Shown in pieces: positions 30,858 through 40,738 of a DNA stretch of 64,000 nt (position 1 is the first letter of the stretch; each line of letters begins with the position of its first letter). The DNA is from Macrothele yani (taxonomy: Eukaryota; Arthropoda; Arachnida; Araneae; Macrothelidae). The DNA lies in assembly GCA_039090855.1 (NCBI GenBank), contig CM077034.1:9192984-9256983 (forward strand). The letters are read 5' to 3'. The notes under the pieces were generated by a model. That model did no database searches and was not told where the DNA came from. It saw nothing but the letters and a program-made list of their open reading frames with translations. Made by a program: the position numbers and the translations under genes.

Positions 30858-32718
30858 GTTCTTCGTCGGCGTTTTCACGAGCAGAGAGCTCGAGTCTGTC
30901 GGCCCACTAACTCTGACGTCACAGACCAGTTCGGAGGCTTTCTTAATCTTTAAGGGGTTTTGGCTTCGTCGGCGTTTTCAGGAGCGGAGAGCTCAAGGCT
31001 CGAGTCGGTCGGCTAACTAGCTCTAACGTCACAGACCAGTTCCGAGGCTTTCTTAATCTTTAAGGGATTTTGGCTTCGTCGGCGTTTTCAGGAGCGGAGA
31101 GCTCAAGGCTCGGGTCGGTCGGCCCACTAGCTCTGACGTCACAGACCAGTTCGGAGGCTTTCTTAATCTTCAAGGGGTTTTGGCTTCGTCGGCGTTTTCA
31201 GGAGCGGAGAGCTCAAGGCTCGAGTCGGTCGGCCCACTAGCTCTGACGTCACAGACCAGTTCCGAGGCTTTCTTAATCTTTAAGGGGTTTTGGCTTCGTC
31301 GGCGTTTTCACGAGCGGAGAGCTCGAGGCTCGGGTCGGTCGGCCCACTAGCTCTGACGTCACAGACCAGTTCCGAGGCTTTCTTAATCTTTAAGGGGTTT
31401 TGGCTTCGTCGGCGTTTTCACGAGCGGAGAGCTCGAGGCTCGGGTCGATCGGCCCACTAGCTCTGACGTCACAGACCAGTTCCGAGGCTTTCTTAATCTT
31501 TAAGGGGTTTTGGCTTCGTCGGCGTTTTCAGGAGCGGAGAGCTCAAGGCTCGGGTCGGTCGGCCCACTAGCTCTGACGTCACAGACCAGTTCCGAGGCTT
31601 TCTTAATCTTTAAGGGGTTTTGGCTTCGTCGGCGTTTTCAGGAGCGGAGAGCTCGAGTCTGTCGGCCCACTAACTCTGACGTCACAGACCAGTTCGGAGG
31701 CTTTTTAAATCTTTAAGGGGTTTTGGCTTCGTCGGCGTTTTCAGGAGCGGAGAGCTCAAGGCTCGGGTCGGTCGGCCCACTAGCTCTGACGTCACAGACC
31801 AGTTCGGAGGCTTTCTTAATCTTTAAGGGGTTTTGGCTTCGTCGGCGTTTTCAGGAGCCGAGAGCTCAAGGCTCGAGTCGGTCGGCCCACTAGCTCTGAC
31901 GTCACAGACCAGTTCCGAGGCTTTCTTAATCTTTAAGGGGTTTTGGCTTCGTCGGCGTTTTCACGAGCGGAGAGCTCGAGGCTCGGGTCGGTCGGCCCAC
32001 TAGCTCTGACGTCACAGACCAGTTCCGAGGCTTTCGTAATCTTTAAGGGGTTTTGGCTTCGTCGGCGTTTTCAGGAGCGGAGAGCTCAAGGCTCGAGTCG
32101 GTCGGCCCACTAGCTCTGACGTCACAGACCAGTTCCGAGGCTTTCTTAATCTTCAAGGGGTTTTGGCTTCGTCGGCGTTTTCAGGAGCGGAGAGCTCAAG
32201 GCTCGAGTCGGTCGGCCCACTAGCTCTGACGTCACAGACCAGTTCCGAGGCTTTCTTAATCTTTAAGGGGTTTTGGCTTCGTCGGCGTTTTCACGAGCGG
32301 AGAGCTCGAGGCTCGGGTCGGTCGGCCCACTAGCTCTGACGTCACAGACCAGTTCCGAGGCTTTCTTAATCTTTAAGGGGTTTTGGCTTCGTCGGCGTTT
32401 TCACGAGCGGAGAGCTCGAGGCTCGGGTCGGTCGGCCCACTAGCTCTGACGTCACAGACCAGTTCCGAGGCTTTCTTAATCTTTAAGGGGTTTTGGCTTC
32501 GTCGGCGTTTTCAGGAGCGGAGAGCTCAAGGCTCGGGTCGGTCGGCCCACTAGCTCTGACGTCACAGACCAGTTCCGAGGCTTTCTTAATCTTTAAGGGG
32601 TTTTGGCTTCGTCGGCGTTTTCAGGAGCGGAGAGCTCAAGGCTCGAGTCGGTCGGCCCACTAGCTCTGACGTCACAGACCAGTTCCGAGGCTTTCTTAAT
32701 CTTTAAGGGGTTTTGGCT
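30858..32718. repeat. 110-bp tandem repeat, about 17 copies, each with TGACGTCA
   Basis: TGGCTTCGTCGGCG begins units at 30961, 31071, 31181, 31291, 31401, 31511 and 31621, then about every 110 bp (one unit near 31640 is about 9 bp shorter) to 32603. Each has GCTCTGACGTCACAGACCAG, followed by CCGAGGCTTTCTTAATCTT and AAGGGGTTT. Units show two linked variant types (CACGAGCGGAGAGCTCGAGG and CAGGAGCGGAGAGCTCAAGG) that recur in blocks, which indicates multi-unit amplification. Confidence 0.95.
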
Positions 32719-33314
32719 AAAGCCACAGGAAGTGACGTCACGTTCCCGAACTCCCTCAGCGCAGAATCCCACCACCTCAGAGAGAGGACAAAAACAGCTG
32801 ATCTGTTTTGGCTTCACTCGAAACGAAACAGGTCCCTTCACCTCCTCTTCTTCTAACCTCCTTGCTTTAAACCGTATAAACCAAAACTCACGCGTGCTTT
32901 CCGATACAATATTCTCCCCCAGAACAAATCAGATCGATGCACATGCTTTTGCAGTACTTTTTAATTGATGAAATTCGCAACGAATGCAGTATCGCTTGCC
33001 ATCTTTCACCTACCGATGCGCAAGTGCGTTTGACTGCTGCGCCAAGGCTGAAACATTAAGCAAAAACAGCGAGGACAGGAAAGATGAGTTGGGACGCAGC
33101 GCCATCTGTTGACGGTGTTCGCATTAACAAACTGATTCCGTATCATTATTTACATTTGAGCTTTTATTTATATTCATTTTCACATTAACAGATGGATATT
33201 TGTATTCTGAATTCGTAGTACTTGGGGAAGAGAATTTTTCTGTAGGAACTGGTGTAATTCATGTGTAAATCTCATTCCTCCTTTATTCTTCAACGCTCTA
33301 GGACCGAGATTTTG
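32719..33314. other. Single-copy-looking sequence beside the 110-bp array
   Basis: Starts AAAGCCACAGGAAGTGACGT (composite motif listed separately), then a pyrimidine-rich stretch (32834-32865) and GGACGCAGCGCCATCTGTTG (33092 on). No protein match recognised. A strong acceptor-like CTCTAG at 33301 is followed by only a few open codons. Confidence 0.4.
32725..32740 (+). promoter_or_regulatory. Composite ETS-CRE motif
   Basis: ACAGGAAGTGACGTCA joins an ETS core (GGAAGT) directly to the CRE palindrome TGACGTCA. This arrangement is known from ETS/CREB-bound promoters in animals. It lies just past the 110-bp array, about 1.2 kb downstream of the THAP ORF start, so no target gene can be assigned. 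Confidence 0.4.
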
Positions 33315-33654
33315 ATAAATGTGTAGATTAGCGTCCTAAATTATTTCGTCGGAAAAGTGTTAGTACCTGGAAAAAGTGCGACGTACAGATTTTAGAGTAT
33401 GGAAATTAATGGCAAATGGTGCAGAAATTTCGTATTTTAAATGTCTTTTGAAGATTTTTTATCGTAACATTTACCTGCAAGTTCGATGCTGTGAAGAAAA
33501 ATGTTACGATAAAAATCTTTAAAAGACATTTGAAACAGAAAATTTCTGCACCATTTGCCGTTAATTTTCACAATCTAAAACCTGTACGTCGCACTTTTCC
33601 GAAGTACTAATATTTTTCCGACGAAATAATTTAAAACGCAAATCTACACATTTA
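33315..33654. mobile_element. Foldback element with long inverted arms
   Basis: TAAATGTGTAGATTAGCGTC at the left and the complement of the right end (TAAATGTGTAGATTTGCGTT) start arms of about 155-160 bp, nearly colinear (TTATTTCGTCGGAAAA, AAGTGCGACGTACAG, CAAATGGTGCAGAAATT, AAATGTCTTTT). The spacer is about 20-30 bp near 33475. No transposase. The target duplication is uncertain, possibly TA. Confidence 0.8.
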
Positions 33655-33667
33655 CCTACTATTTTAC

Positions 33668-33910
33668 TTAATATGAGTTTATATAGCCGAGGTTTTTTTC
33701 TAAAATTGAATTAGGTACGTAATTATCAGAATGAAAATGCTCACCACAAACAACAGGTGAAGGTAACTTGTCATTTGGAGCAAAATCCTGACGAGATATT
33801 TCTTTCAGCAACAGTTGCTTTAGGTTCTGATCTGAGGGAAACTCGTGGAATGAAAATCCCACGTTTTTCTTCTCAGAAGATGTGCACCTCGGCACACAGC
33901 AGTAAACCAT
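33668..33910 (-). CDS. THAP-type zinc-finger protein, first exon or short ORF
   Basis: Eighty codons start MVYCCVPRCTSSEKK. They show the THAP pattern: C-X2-C-type cysteines near the start (CCVPRC), GFSFHEFPSD with the conserved Pro, and VVCGEHFHSDNY supplying the C-X2-H ligands, followed by VPNSIL in the place of the AVPTIF box. The usual Trp of the domain is replaced by Leu. THAP domains bind DNA and occur in host transcription factors and in P-element-type transposases. Only the domain is present; after it the frame ends at a stop by 33668, beside a foldback element. It may be a complete small ORF, a 5' exon or a transposase remnant. No TATA box is obvious upstream of 33910. Confidence 0.65.
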   Translation of the reverse strand: MVYCCVPRCTSSEKKNVGFSFHEFPSDQNLKQLLLKEISRQDFAPNDKLPSPVVCGEHFHSDNYVPNSILEKNLGYINSY

Positions 33911-34305
33911 TTTGAAAATGGGTTGGATTTTGTTGTAAAAACAATAGTTTGTGTTTTAAAACTAGAAGTTTTTTTGTTTTTTTTTGTAAAGAAACAAGAA
34001 AAAACGACGAACGTACACAATCCCGCAATTCAAACAACGCAGAAACTGAGGTGTTTACACCTTGGGACGCAGTGCCATCTAACGGCTGAAATCGTCCCTA
34101 ACGCCCACAGGCCAATCACCAAAAGTCTATTGTCTTCAACGGTAATGTTACAGCCTTATAGGACCCAGATCAGCCTTGGGTGCGCAAACTTCTGTGTCAT
34201 ACTTTATAATCTGGCCCAGTAACGGCCACACGATCACAACGCTGGGAATGTCGGATGTGTAAATTAGCAGTATACATCACACAAAAAACGCTTAACATTT
34301 TTTTT
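33911..34305. other. Sequence upstream of the THAP ORF, no further gene seen
   Basis: T-rich run at 33967-33986. TTGGGACGCAGTGCCATCTA (34062 on) resembles TTGGGACGCAGCGCCATCTG (33090 on), an unexplained dispersed motif on either side of the THAP ORF. Confidence 0.35.
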
Positions 34306-35610
34306 GGAGGTTTTTTTTTTTTGATTGGAGGTTTAACGACCACCTTGAGCAACTCAATGGGCTATAAGCAGTCGCCCGTCCCTAATTTAGGGTCACTGGT
34401 TCCAGGGAAGGGAGAGAGCCAGTGCCGTAAGACAAATACAACATTTTTTTTTTTATTGGAGGTTTAACGACCACCGTGAGCAACTCAATGGGCTATAAGC
34501 AGTCGCCCGTCCCTAATTTGGGGTCACTGGTTCCAGGGAAGGGAGAGAGCCAGTGCCGTAAGACAAACACTACATCCATTCATTGATTGATTGGAGGTTT
34601 AACGACCACCGTGAGCAACTCAATGGGCTATAAGCAGTCGTCCGTCCCTAATTGAGGGCCACTGGTTCCAGGGAAGAGAGAGAGCCAGTGCCGTAAGACA
34701 AACACAACATCCATGCCTGACCGGGATTAGAACCCGGACCCCTTACGGACGAATGATCAGAGGTCAGCGCCTTAGACCACAGCGCCACCGGGACGGCATT
34801 TTTTTTTGAGGTTTAACGACCACCTTGAGCAACTCAATGGGCTATAAGCAGTCGTCCGTCCCTAATTGAGGGCCACTGGTTCCAGGGAAGGGAGAGAGCC
34901 AGTGCCGTAAGACAAACACAACATCCATGCCTGACCGGGATTAGAACCCGGACCCCTTACGGACGAATGATCAGAGGTCAGCGCCTTAGACCACTGCGCC
35001 ACCGTGGCGGCATTTTTTTTGAGGTTTAACGACCACCTTGAGCAACTCAATGGGCTATAAGCAGTCGTCCGTCCCTAATTGAGGGCCACTGGTTCCAGGG
35101 AAGGGAGAGAGCCAGTGCCGTAAGATAAATACAACATCCATACCTCACCGGGATTAGAACCCGGACCCCTTACGGACGATTGATCAGAGGCCAGCGCCTT
35201 AGACCACTGCGCCACCGTGACGGCATTTTTTTTGGAGGTTTAACGACCACCTTGAGCAACTCAATGGGCTATAAGCAGTCGTCCGTCCCTAATTGAGTGC
35301 CACTGGTTCCAGGGAAGGGAGAGAGCCAGCGCCGTAAGATAAACACAACATCCATACCTCACCGGGATTAGAACCCGGACCACTTACGGACGAATGATCA
35401 GAGGTCAGCGCCTTAGACCACTACGCCACCGTGGCGGCATTTTTTTGAGGTTTAACGACCACCTTGAGCAACTCAATGGGCTATAAGCAGTCGTCCGTCC
35501 CTAATTGAGGGCCACTGGTTCCAGGGAAGGGAGAGAGCCAGCGCCGTAAGATAAACACAACATCCATGCCTCACCGGGATTAGAACCTGGACCCATCTCG
35601 GACGTAAAAC
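34306..35610 (-). repeat. SINE-1 cluster: extra bodies plus four complete tandem copies
   Basis: Three body units (GAGGTTTAACGACC near 34327, 34459, 34594) end in a head at about 34710-34795. Whole SINE units of about 212 bp then follow head to tail, starting near 34800, 35018, 35230 and 35447, the last cut off within its head at about 35600. Here the repeat unit is the entire SINE including the T-run, unlike the body-only arrays at 17264 and 28666. No flanking target duplication was found. Confidence 0.9.
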
Positions 35611-35850
35611 TTATTTGTGCAGCTAATAAATTCACCTGTGTTACTGTAAGCACCATGCATTTTTTTTTTCAAACGAATTATATTCTATTTCATCCAAATA
35701 CGTTAACAAGAAAAAGAAAAGGCGAAACTTAAAATCTTTATCTGATAAGTTAATAAGGAATATCCATTCACGACACTAAAACTTCCGTTAGTGATATGCT
35801 AATGCAATATTCTTTCAGCAGCACAACGTGCGCCTGATGCATACTTTTTT
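35611..35850. other. AT-rich spacer, nothing recognised
   Basis: Contains a T-run (35659-35669) and A-rich sequence; no open frame with support. Confidence 0.4.
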
Positions 35851-35983
35851 TACGCAAACTAGTCACATTATTGTGACCATCTCCTGCTTTGGACGTCAAC
35901 AGCGCGTAGCCAATGAAAGAAGGCGCGTGTCGTGAGCTGGCTTTGAGCGTATATAAGGTGCACTGTGGGCATCCTGAAAACAT

Positions 35984-36434
35984 TGAGCCGCGGATGGCTT
36001 AGTGGTTAGTGTTTCAGACTATCGATGCTGGGTCCCCAGGTTCGAGCCTGGGCTGATCTTTCAGAGATGGTGTGATTTACTAACAATCGCTGAATATCCG
36101 CCGTGCATCGGACGAGCATGTAAAGTGACGGCCCACAGGCTGGACCCACTGGTTAAATGGGTATCCTTTCCTATGTCCTCCCTGAAATTCTCTCACCCAT
36201 CTATGTGCAATATCGTACTTGTACGGTGGCGCCATCTACTGTACTCTAATCTCACTACAAACTGTTCTGTCAAAGTCGCTAGACTTGCTCTCATTGTTTC
36301 TGTGTCCTGCCCAAAAGGCGATCTCGCTGTAGGTGGCTGGGACCTAAACTCTACTCACTGTGGACGGAAGTCCTACATGAAAATGACAAATAATGCATCC
36401 TCACTGTGTCTGACTGTATACCGCGGCGGCGGCG
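35984..36434 (+). mobile_element. SINE-3, tRNA-derived, 12-bp target duplication
   Basis: TCCTGAAAACAT flanks it (35972-35983 and 36435-36446). The head (about 35987-36058) has box A GGCTTAGTGGTTAGTG and box B GGTTCGAGCCTGGG, followed by a body of about 375 bp that is unrelated to SINE-1 and SINE-2 and ends in CGGCGGCGGCG instead of poly-A. It is the only copy in this window. GGCGCCATCTACTG at 36228-36241 resembles a CTCF core. Confidence 0.88.
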
Positions 36435-36462
36435 TCCTGAAAACATATCATCCGTTGCGGTC

Positions 36463-37716
36463 ATGGACGATAGGATCGATTTATCAGATTTGCAAAATGG
36501 GATGATTATCGGCATTCGGGTTAAGAGTGGGAGTATTTCTGAAACGGCGGCAGTTTGCGAACTGTTTGCGCGCTGCTGTGGTTAAAGTGTATCGTGATCG
36601 GAGAAATGGCACCATTGCGAATAAGCGACGTGGAAACGGCTGAGCGCCACGTGACATTGATGTGAGAAGTGAACGTCGGCTTCGATGGTGCGTGATTGCC
36701 GATCAACACGCTACAATGGAGCAACTCAGGGGCAGAATGAACCAGGGGGGCTACAGGAAGTGTGTCTAAAACGATAGTTCATCCGATGAAGAAGGATGGT
36801 CACTGCACCTACGCTAACGAAAGTGTATCTGCAGAAAAAGGCTTACATCTCCACGGCAGTATGCGAATTGGATCTCCGCTGATTGGCAAAGGACTACTTT
36901 CTCCGATGAGTAACGTTTTGTGCTACATCGAAAAGATGGACTTTGGCTTACAAGGCGAGAAACATCGGAGAACAAACACTCTTCAACAATTGCTGGAAGA
37001 ACACAGGCTCTTGAGGGCAGTGTTAAGGTCTGGAGAATGTTTTCGTGGTATTTTCTGGGTCCATTTACACCTGTGGAAGGCACTATGGACTGTATTCGTT
37101 ATGAATCTATCCTTGCGTACCACATTCTCCTATATATGCTGACTGTCTTCCCTGGGGCGGATGGGACCTTCCAGAATGACAATGCGGCGTGTCTCTCAGC
37201 TGGAAATGTCCGAGAGTGGTTGGAAGAGCACGATGAAGACTTCAAAGTACTTCCCTAGCCCCCTAATTCCAGCGTTATGGTCTGGGGAATGTTTCCGCGG
37301 CCTTCCCTGGGTCCACTCATACTTGTGGAAGGCACTATGGACCGAATTCGTTATGAATCCATCCTTGCAGACCACGTACACCCATACATGCTGATTGTCT
37401 TTCCTGGGGTGAATGGGATCTTCCAGCACGACAATGTCATACACCTAGAAATGTCCGAGAGTGGTTGAAGGAGCACGATGAAGACTTCAAAGTACTTCCC
37501 TGGCCCCCTAATTCCCCAGACTTAAACCCAGTTGAGCATCTGTAGTATCACTGTTGTTCGCTCAATGGATCCTCCACCACGCACCCTCCAGCAGCTGTCA
37601 GATGCACTGCAGTCAGCATGGCTCCACATACCTGTGAACACCTTCCAGCACCTTACTGAGTCACTCCCAGCCCGCCTAGCTGCTGTCAGCGCTGCACACG
37701 GTGGTTACTCAGGATA
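36463..37716 (+). pseudogene. Tc1-like transposase relic with an internal 252-bp duplication
   Basis: ATG 36463 starts MDDRIDLSDLQNGMIIG and SGSISETAAVCELFAR (helix-turn-helix). Stops follow. The catalytic region occurs twice: VWRMFSWYFLG and ADGTFQNDNAA (37030-37255), then VWGMFPRPSLGP and GIFQHDNV (37279-37510), each with a second-Asp motif and a KVLPWPP-like end. The two copies are offset by 252 bp and differ at many sites. DLNPVEHL follows at about 37525, and the C-terminus ends at AHGGYSG (TAA-like stop at about 37715). Confidence 0.8.
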
Positions 37717-37941
37717 ATTTTTTTTTCTTTTTGGTTGGAGGTTCAACGACCACCACGAGCAACTCAATGGGCTATAAGCAGTCGCCCGTCCCTAATTTAG
37801 GGTCACTGGTTCCAGGGAAGGGATAGAACCAGTGCCGAAAGACAAACACAACATCGATGCTTCACCGGGATTTGAAACCGGACCCCGTTTGGACGAATGA
37901 TCAGAGGCCATCGCTTAGAGCACTGCGCCACCGGGGCGGTC
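37717..37941 (-). mobile_element. SINE-1 copy with imperfect target duplication
   Basis: ACTCAGGATA (37707-37716) and ACTCTGGATA (37942-37951) flank a single-body minus-strand SINE-1. One mismatch in ten suggests moderate age. It lies in the 3' untranslated part of the Tc1 relic. Confidence 0.85.
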
Positions 37942-38151
37942 ACTCTGGATATTAGCTGATGGTCACGATAATGTGACTTGACCGTGTATTTCAGCATGAC
38001 CTCGGAAAAGAGCACATCTAAATGTTTCATACAAAATAAGGAAACAGCACTACACACAACCCCGCCCCCCTCCAAAAAAAAAAAAAAAACCAATGCATAA
38101 TAATTCATGAAACGTTGCTTAAGCCTACTTAGTGTCGCGGGAACTATTATG

Positions 38152-38378
38152 TTTTTTTTTTGTTTTTTTTGATTGGAGGTTTAACGACCACTGTGAGCAA
38201 CTCAGTGGGCTATAAGCAGTCGCCCGTCCCTAATTTAGGGTCACTGGTTCCAGGGAAGGGAGAGAACCAGCGCCGTAAGACAAACACAACATCCATGCCA
38301 GACCGGGATTTGAACCCGGACCCCTTACGGACGAATGATCAGAGGCCAGCGCCTTAGACCACTGCGCCACCGTGGCGG
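38152..38378 (-). mobile_element. SINE-1 copy with 8-bp target duplication
   Basis: CTATTATG flanks it (38144-38151 and 38379-38386). Single body, T-rich left end, head at right with a box B complement (GGATTTGAACCCGG). Confidence 0.92.
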
Positions 38379-38461
38379 CTATTATGTTTGCAATAAAATA
38401 TCCTAGTTCATCAATTCATAAGAAATATGCAATCTAAATTAACAAAAATGTTAACTTCTTT

Positions 38462-40440
38462 TCTAATCCCATATCGGACATCAAGTGGTCCACACTCTCA
38501 TTACATTACAAGACACGCAGAGCACAAACAGACTGTTTCTCGCTTTCATTCTTGGCGGGTTTGTTAAGACTCGGTTGATGACGTCACAAACAGGAAGATC
38601 GCGTAGGTTCAGGCCTCTAGAAAAGAGTAATAGACAGAAAGGTTTGCGCATCCTGCCTTCCTCGCAGACGAATAATAGTGACGTCACTATCTCAACATGT
38701 AAATCGTCAATCCGAACTAACCTATGGAGGAAGATGTCTTGTCAACAATTTTTATAACTCGAAGACAGAACAAAAGATTACGCAAAAGAAATGTTGATAG
38801 GCAGTACGGTTTGCTCATCTTGCCTTCCTTGCAGACGAATAATCCTGACCTCACTGGGTGACGTCACCGTCCTAACATGTGAATCGTAGATCCGAACAAG
38901 GTTAATAGACAGTAAGGTTTGCTCATCCCGCCTTCCTTGCAGACGAATAATCGTGACGTCACCGGCCTAACATATGAATAGTAGATCTGGGCTAAAGCTA
39001 CGTAGGAAGATGACTTGTCAACAATTTTTATAACTCGAAGACAGAACAAAAGATTATGCAAAAGAAATGTTGATAGGCAGTACGGTTTGCTCATCTCGCC
39101 TTCCCTGCAGACGAATAATCCTGACGTCACTGGGTGACGTCACCGTCCTAACATGTGAATCGTAGATCCGAACAAGGTTAATAGACAGTAAGGTGTGCTC
39201 ATCCCGCCTTCCTTGCAGACGAATTATCGTGACGTCACCGGCCTAACATATGAATAGTAGATCTAGACTATAGCTACGTAGGAAGATGACTTGTCAACCA
39301 TTTTTATAACTCGAAGACAGAACAAAAGATTATGCAAAAGAAATGTTGATAGGCAGTACGGTTTGCACATCTCGCCTTCCTTGCAGACGAATAATCCTGA
39401 CGTCACTGGGTGACGTCACCGTCCTATCATGTGAATCGTAGATCCGAACAAGGTTAATAGACAGTAAGGTGTGCTCATCCCGCCTTCCTTGCAGACGAAT
39501 TATCGTGATGTCACCGGCCTAACATATGAATAGTAGATCTAGACTATAGCTACGTAGGAAGATGATTTGTCAACCATTTTTATAACTCGAAGACAGAACA
39601 AAAGATTATGCAAAAGAAATGTTGATAGGCAGTACGGTTTGCTCATCCCGCCTTCCTTGCAGACGAATAAACGCGACGTCACCGTCCTAACATGTGAATC
39701 GTAGATCCGAACAAGGTTAATAGACAGTAAGGTTTGCTCATCCCGCCTTCCTTGCAGACGAATAATAGTGACGTCACTGAGTGACGTCACCGTCCTAATT
39801 TATGAATCGTAGATCTGAACTGCTGATACGGAGGAAGATCTCTTGTCAACCATTTTTATAACTCGAAGACAGTACAAAAGATTATGCAAAAGAAATGTTG
39901 ATAGGCAGTACGGTTTGCTCCTCCCGCCTTCCTTGCAGACGAATAATCGTGACGTCACCGTCCTAACATGTGAATCGTAGATCCGAACAAGGTTAATAGA
40001 CAGTAAGGTGTGCTCATCCCGCCTTCCTTGCAGACGAATAATCGTGACGTCACGGAGTGACGTCACCGTCCTAATATGTGAATCGTAGATCTGAACTGCA
40101 GATACGGAGGAAGATCTCTTGTCAACCATTTTTATAACTCGAAGACAGTACAAAAGATTATGCAAAAGAAATGTTGATAGGCAGTACGGTTTGCTCATCC
40201 CGCCTTCCTTGCAGACGAATAATCGTGACGTCACCGTCCTAACATGTGAATCGTAGATCCGAACAAGGTTAATAGACAGTAAGGTTTGCTCATCCCGCCT
40301 TCCTTGTAGACGAATAATCGTGACGTCACTGAGTGACGTCACCGCCCTAATATGTGAATCGTAGATCTGAACTGCAGATACGGAGGAAGATGTCTTATCA
40401 GCCATTTTTATAACTCAAATACCGAACAAAAGCTTATGCA
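38462..40440. repeat. 276-bp tandem repeat, about 7 units, each with two subrepeats and TGACGTCA sites
   Basis: The marker AAGATG(A/T)CTTGTCA or a variant lies at 38733, 39009, 39285, 39561, 39837, 40113 and 40389, exactly 276 bp apart. Each unit has two related halves: GTTGATAGGCAGTACGGTTT and GGTTAATAGACAGTAAGGT. Both lead to TGCTCATCCCGCCTTCCTTG, CAGACGAATAAT and TGACGTCAC. One half often has a doubled TGACGTCACNNNGTGACGTCA. The first unit (38462-38760) is the most diverged. Confidence 0.93.
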
Positions 40441-40738
40441 AAAGCACATTTACATTAAATAAGAAATTCACAGTCATGTGAATATTTTAGTAACGGATAT
40501 TTCTAAAATTCCTCCCGCACATTTTTGTTACGTAAAGAGCTGGGAAACGGTTATACTTTTAAATGCTGATTTAGTTGCAACGGGAATTTTTGCTATTTTT
40601 ATATACACTCATGGTCAAAAAAAATAGTTCCACCCAGAAGAAAGTGTGGGATTGCGATGCTATTCTGGAGGAAGCTGAAGGTGGCCAGGAACAATAAATG
40701 ATTAAACATTGAGACTGATATGGGCAATATTTATTGAG

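Larger units (their letters stand above)
35851..37988 (+). mobile_element. Tc1-like relic carrying SINE-3 and SINE-1
   Basis: The left end TACGCAAACTAGTCACATTA matches the complement of the right end, TACACGGTCAAGTCACATTA, and both run on into TGTGACCATC or CGTGACCATC. Without its two SINE insertions and one internal duplication the element would be about 1.2 kb. A TATATAAGGTGCA box near 35950-35962 may be the old element promoter. Confidence 0.8.

Noticed and set aside
33301..33330. A terminal exon after the acceptor CTTCAACGCTCTAG at 33301
   Set aside because: The acceptor is good, but only about nine codons follow before a stop that lies within the foldback element. It could not be distinguished from chance.
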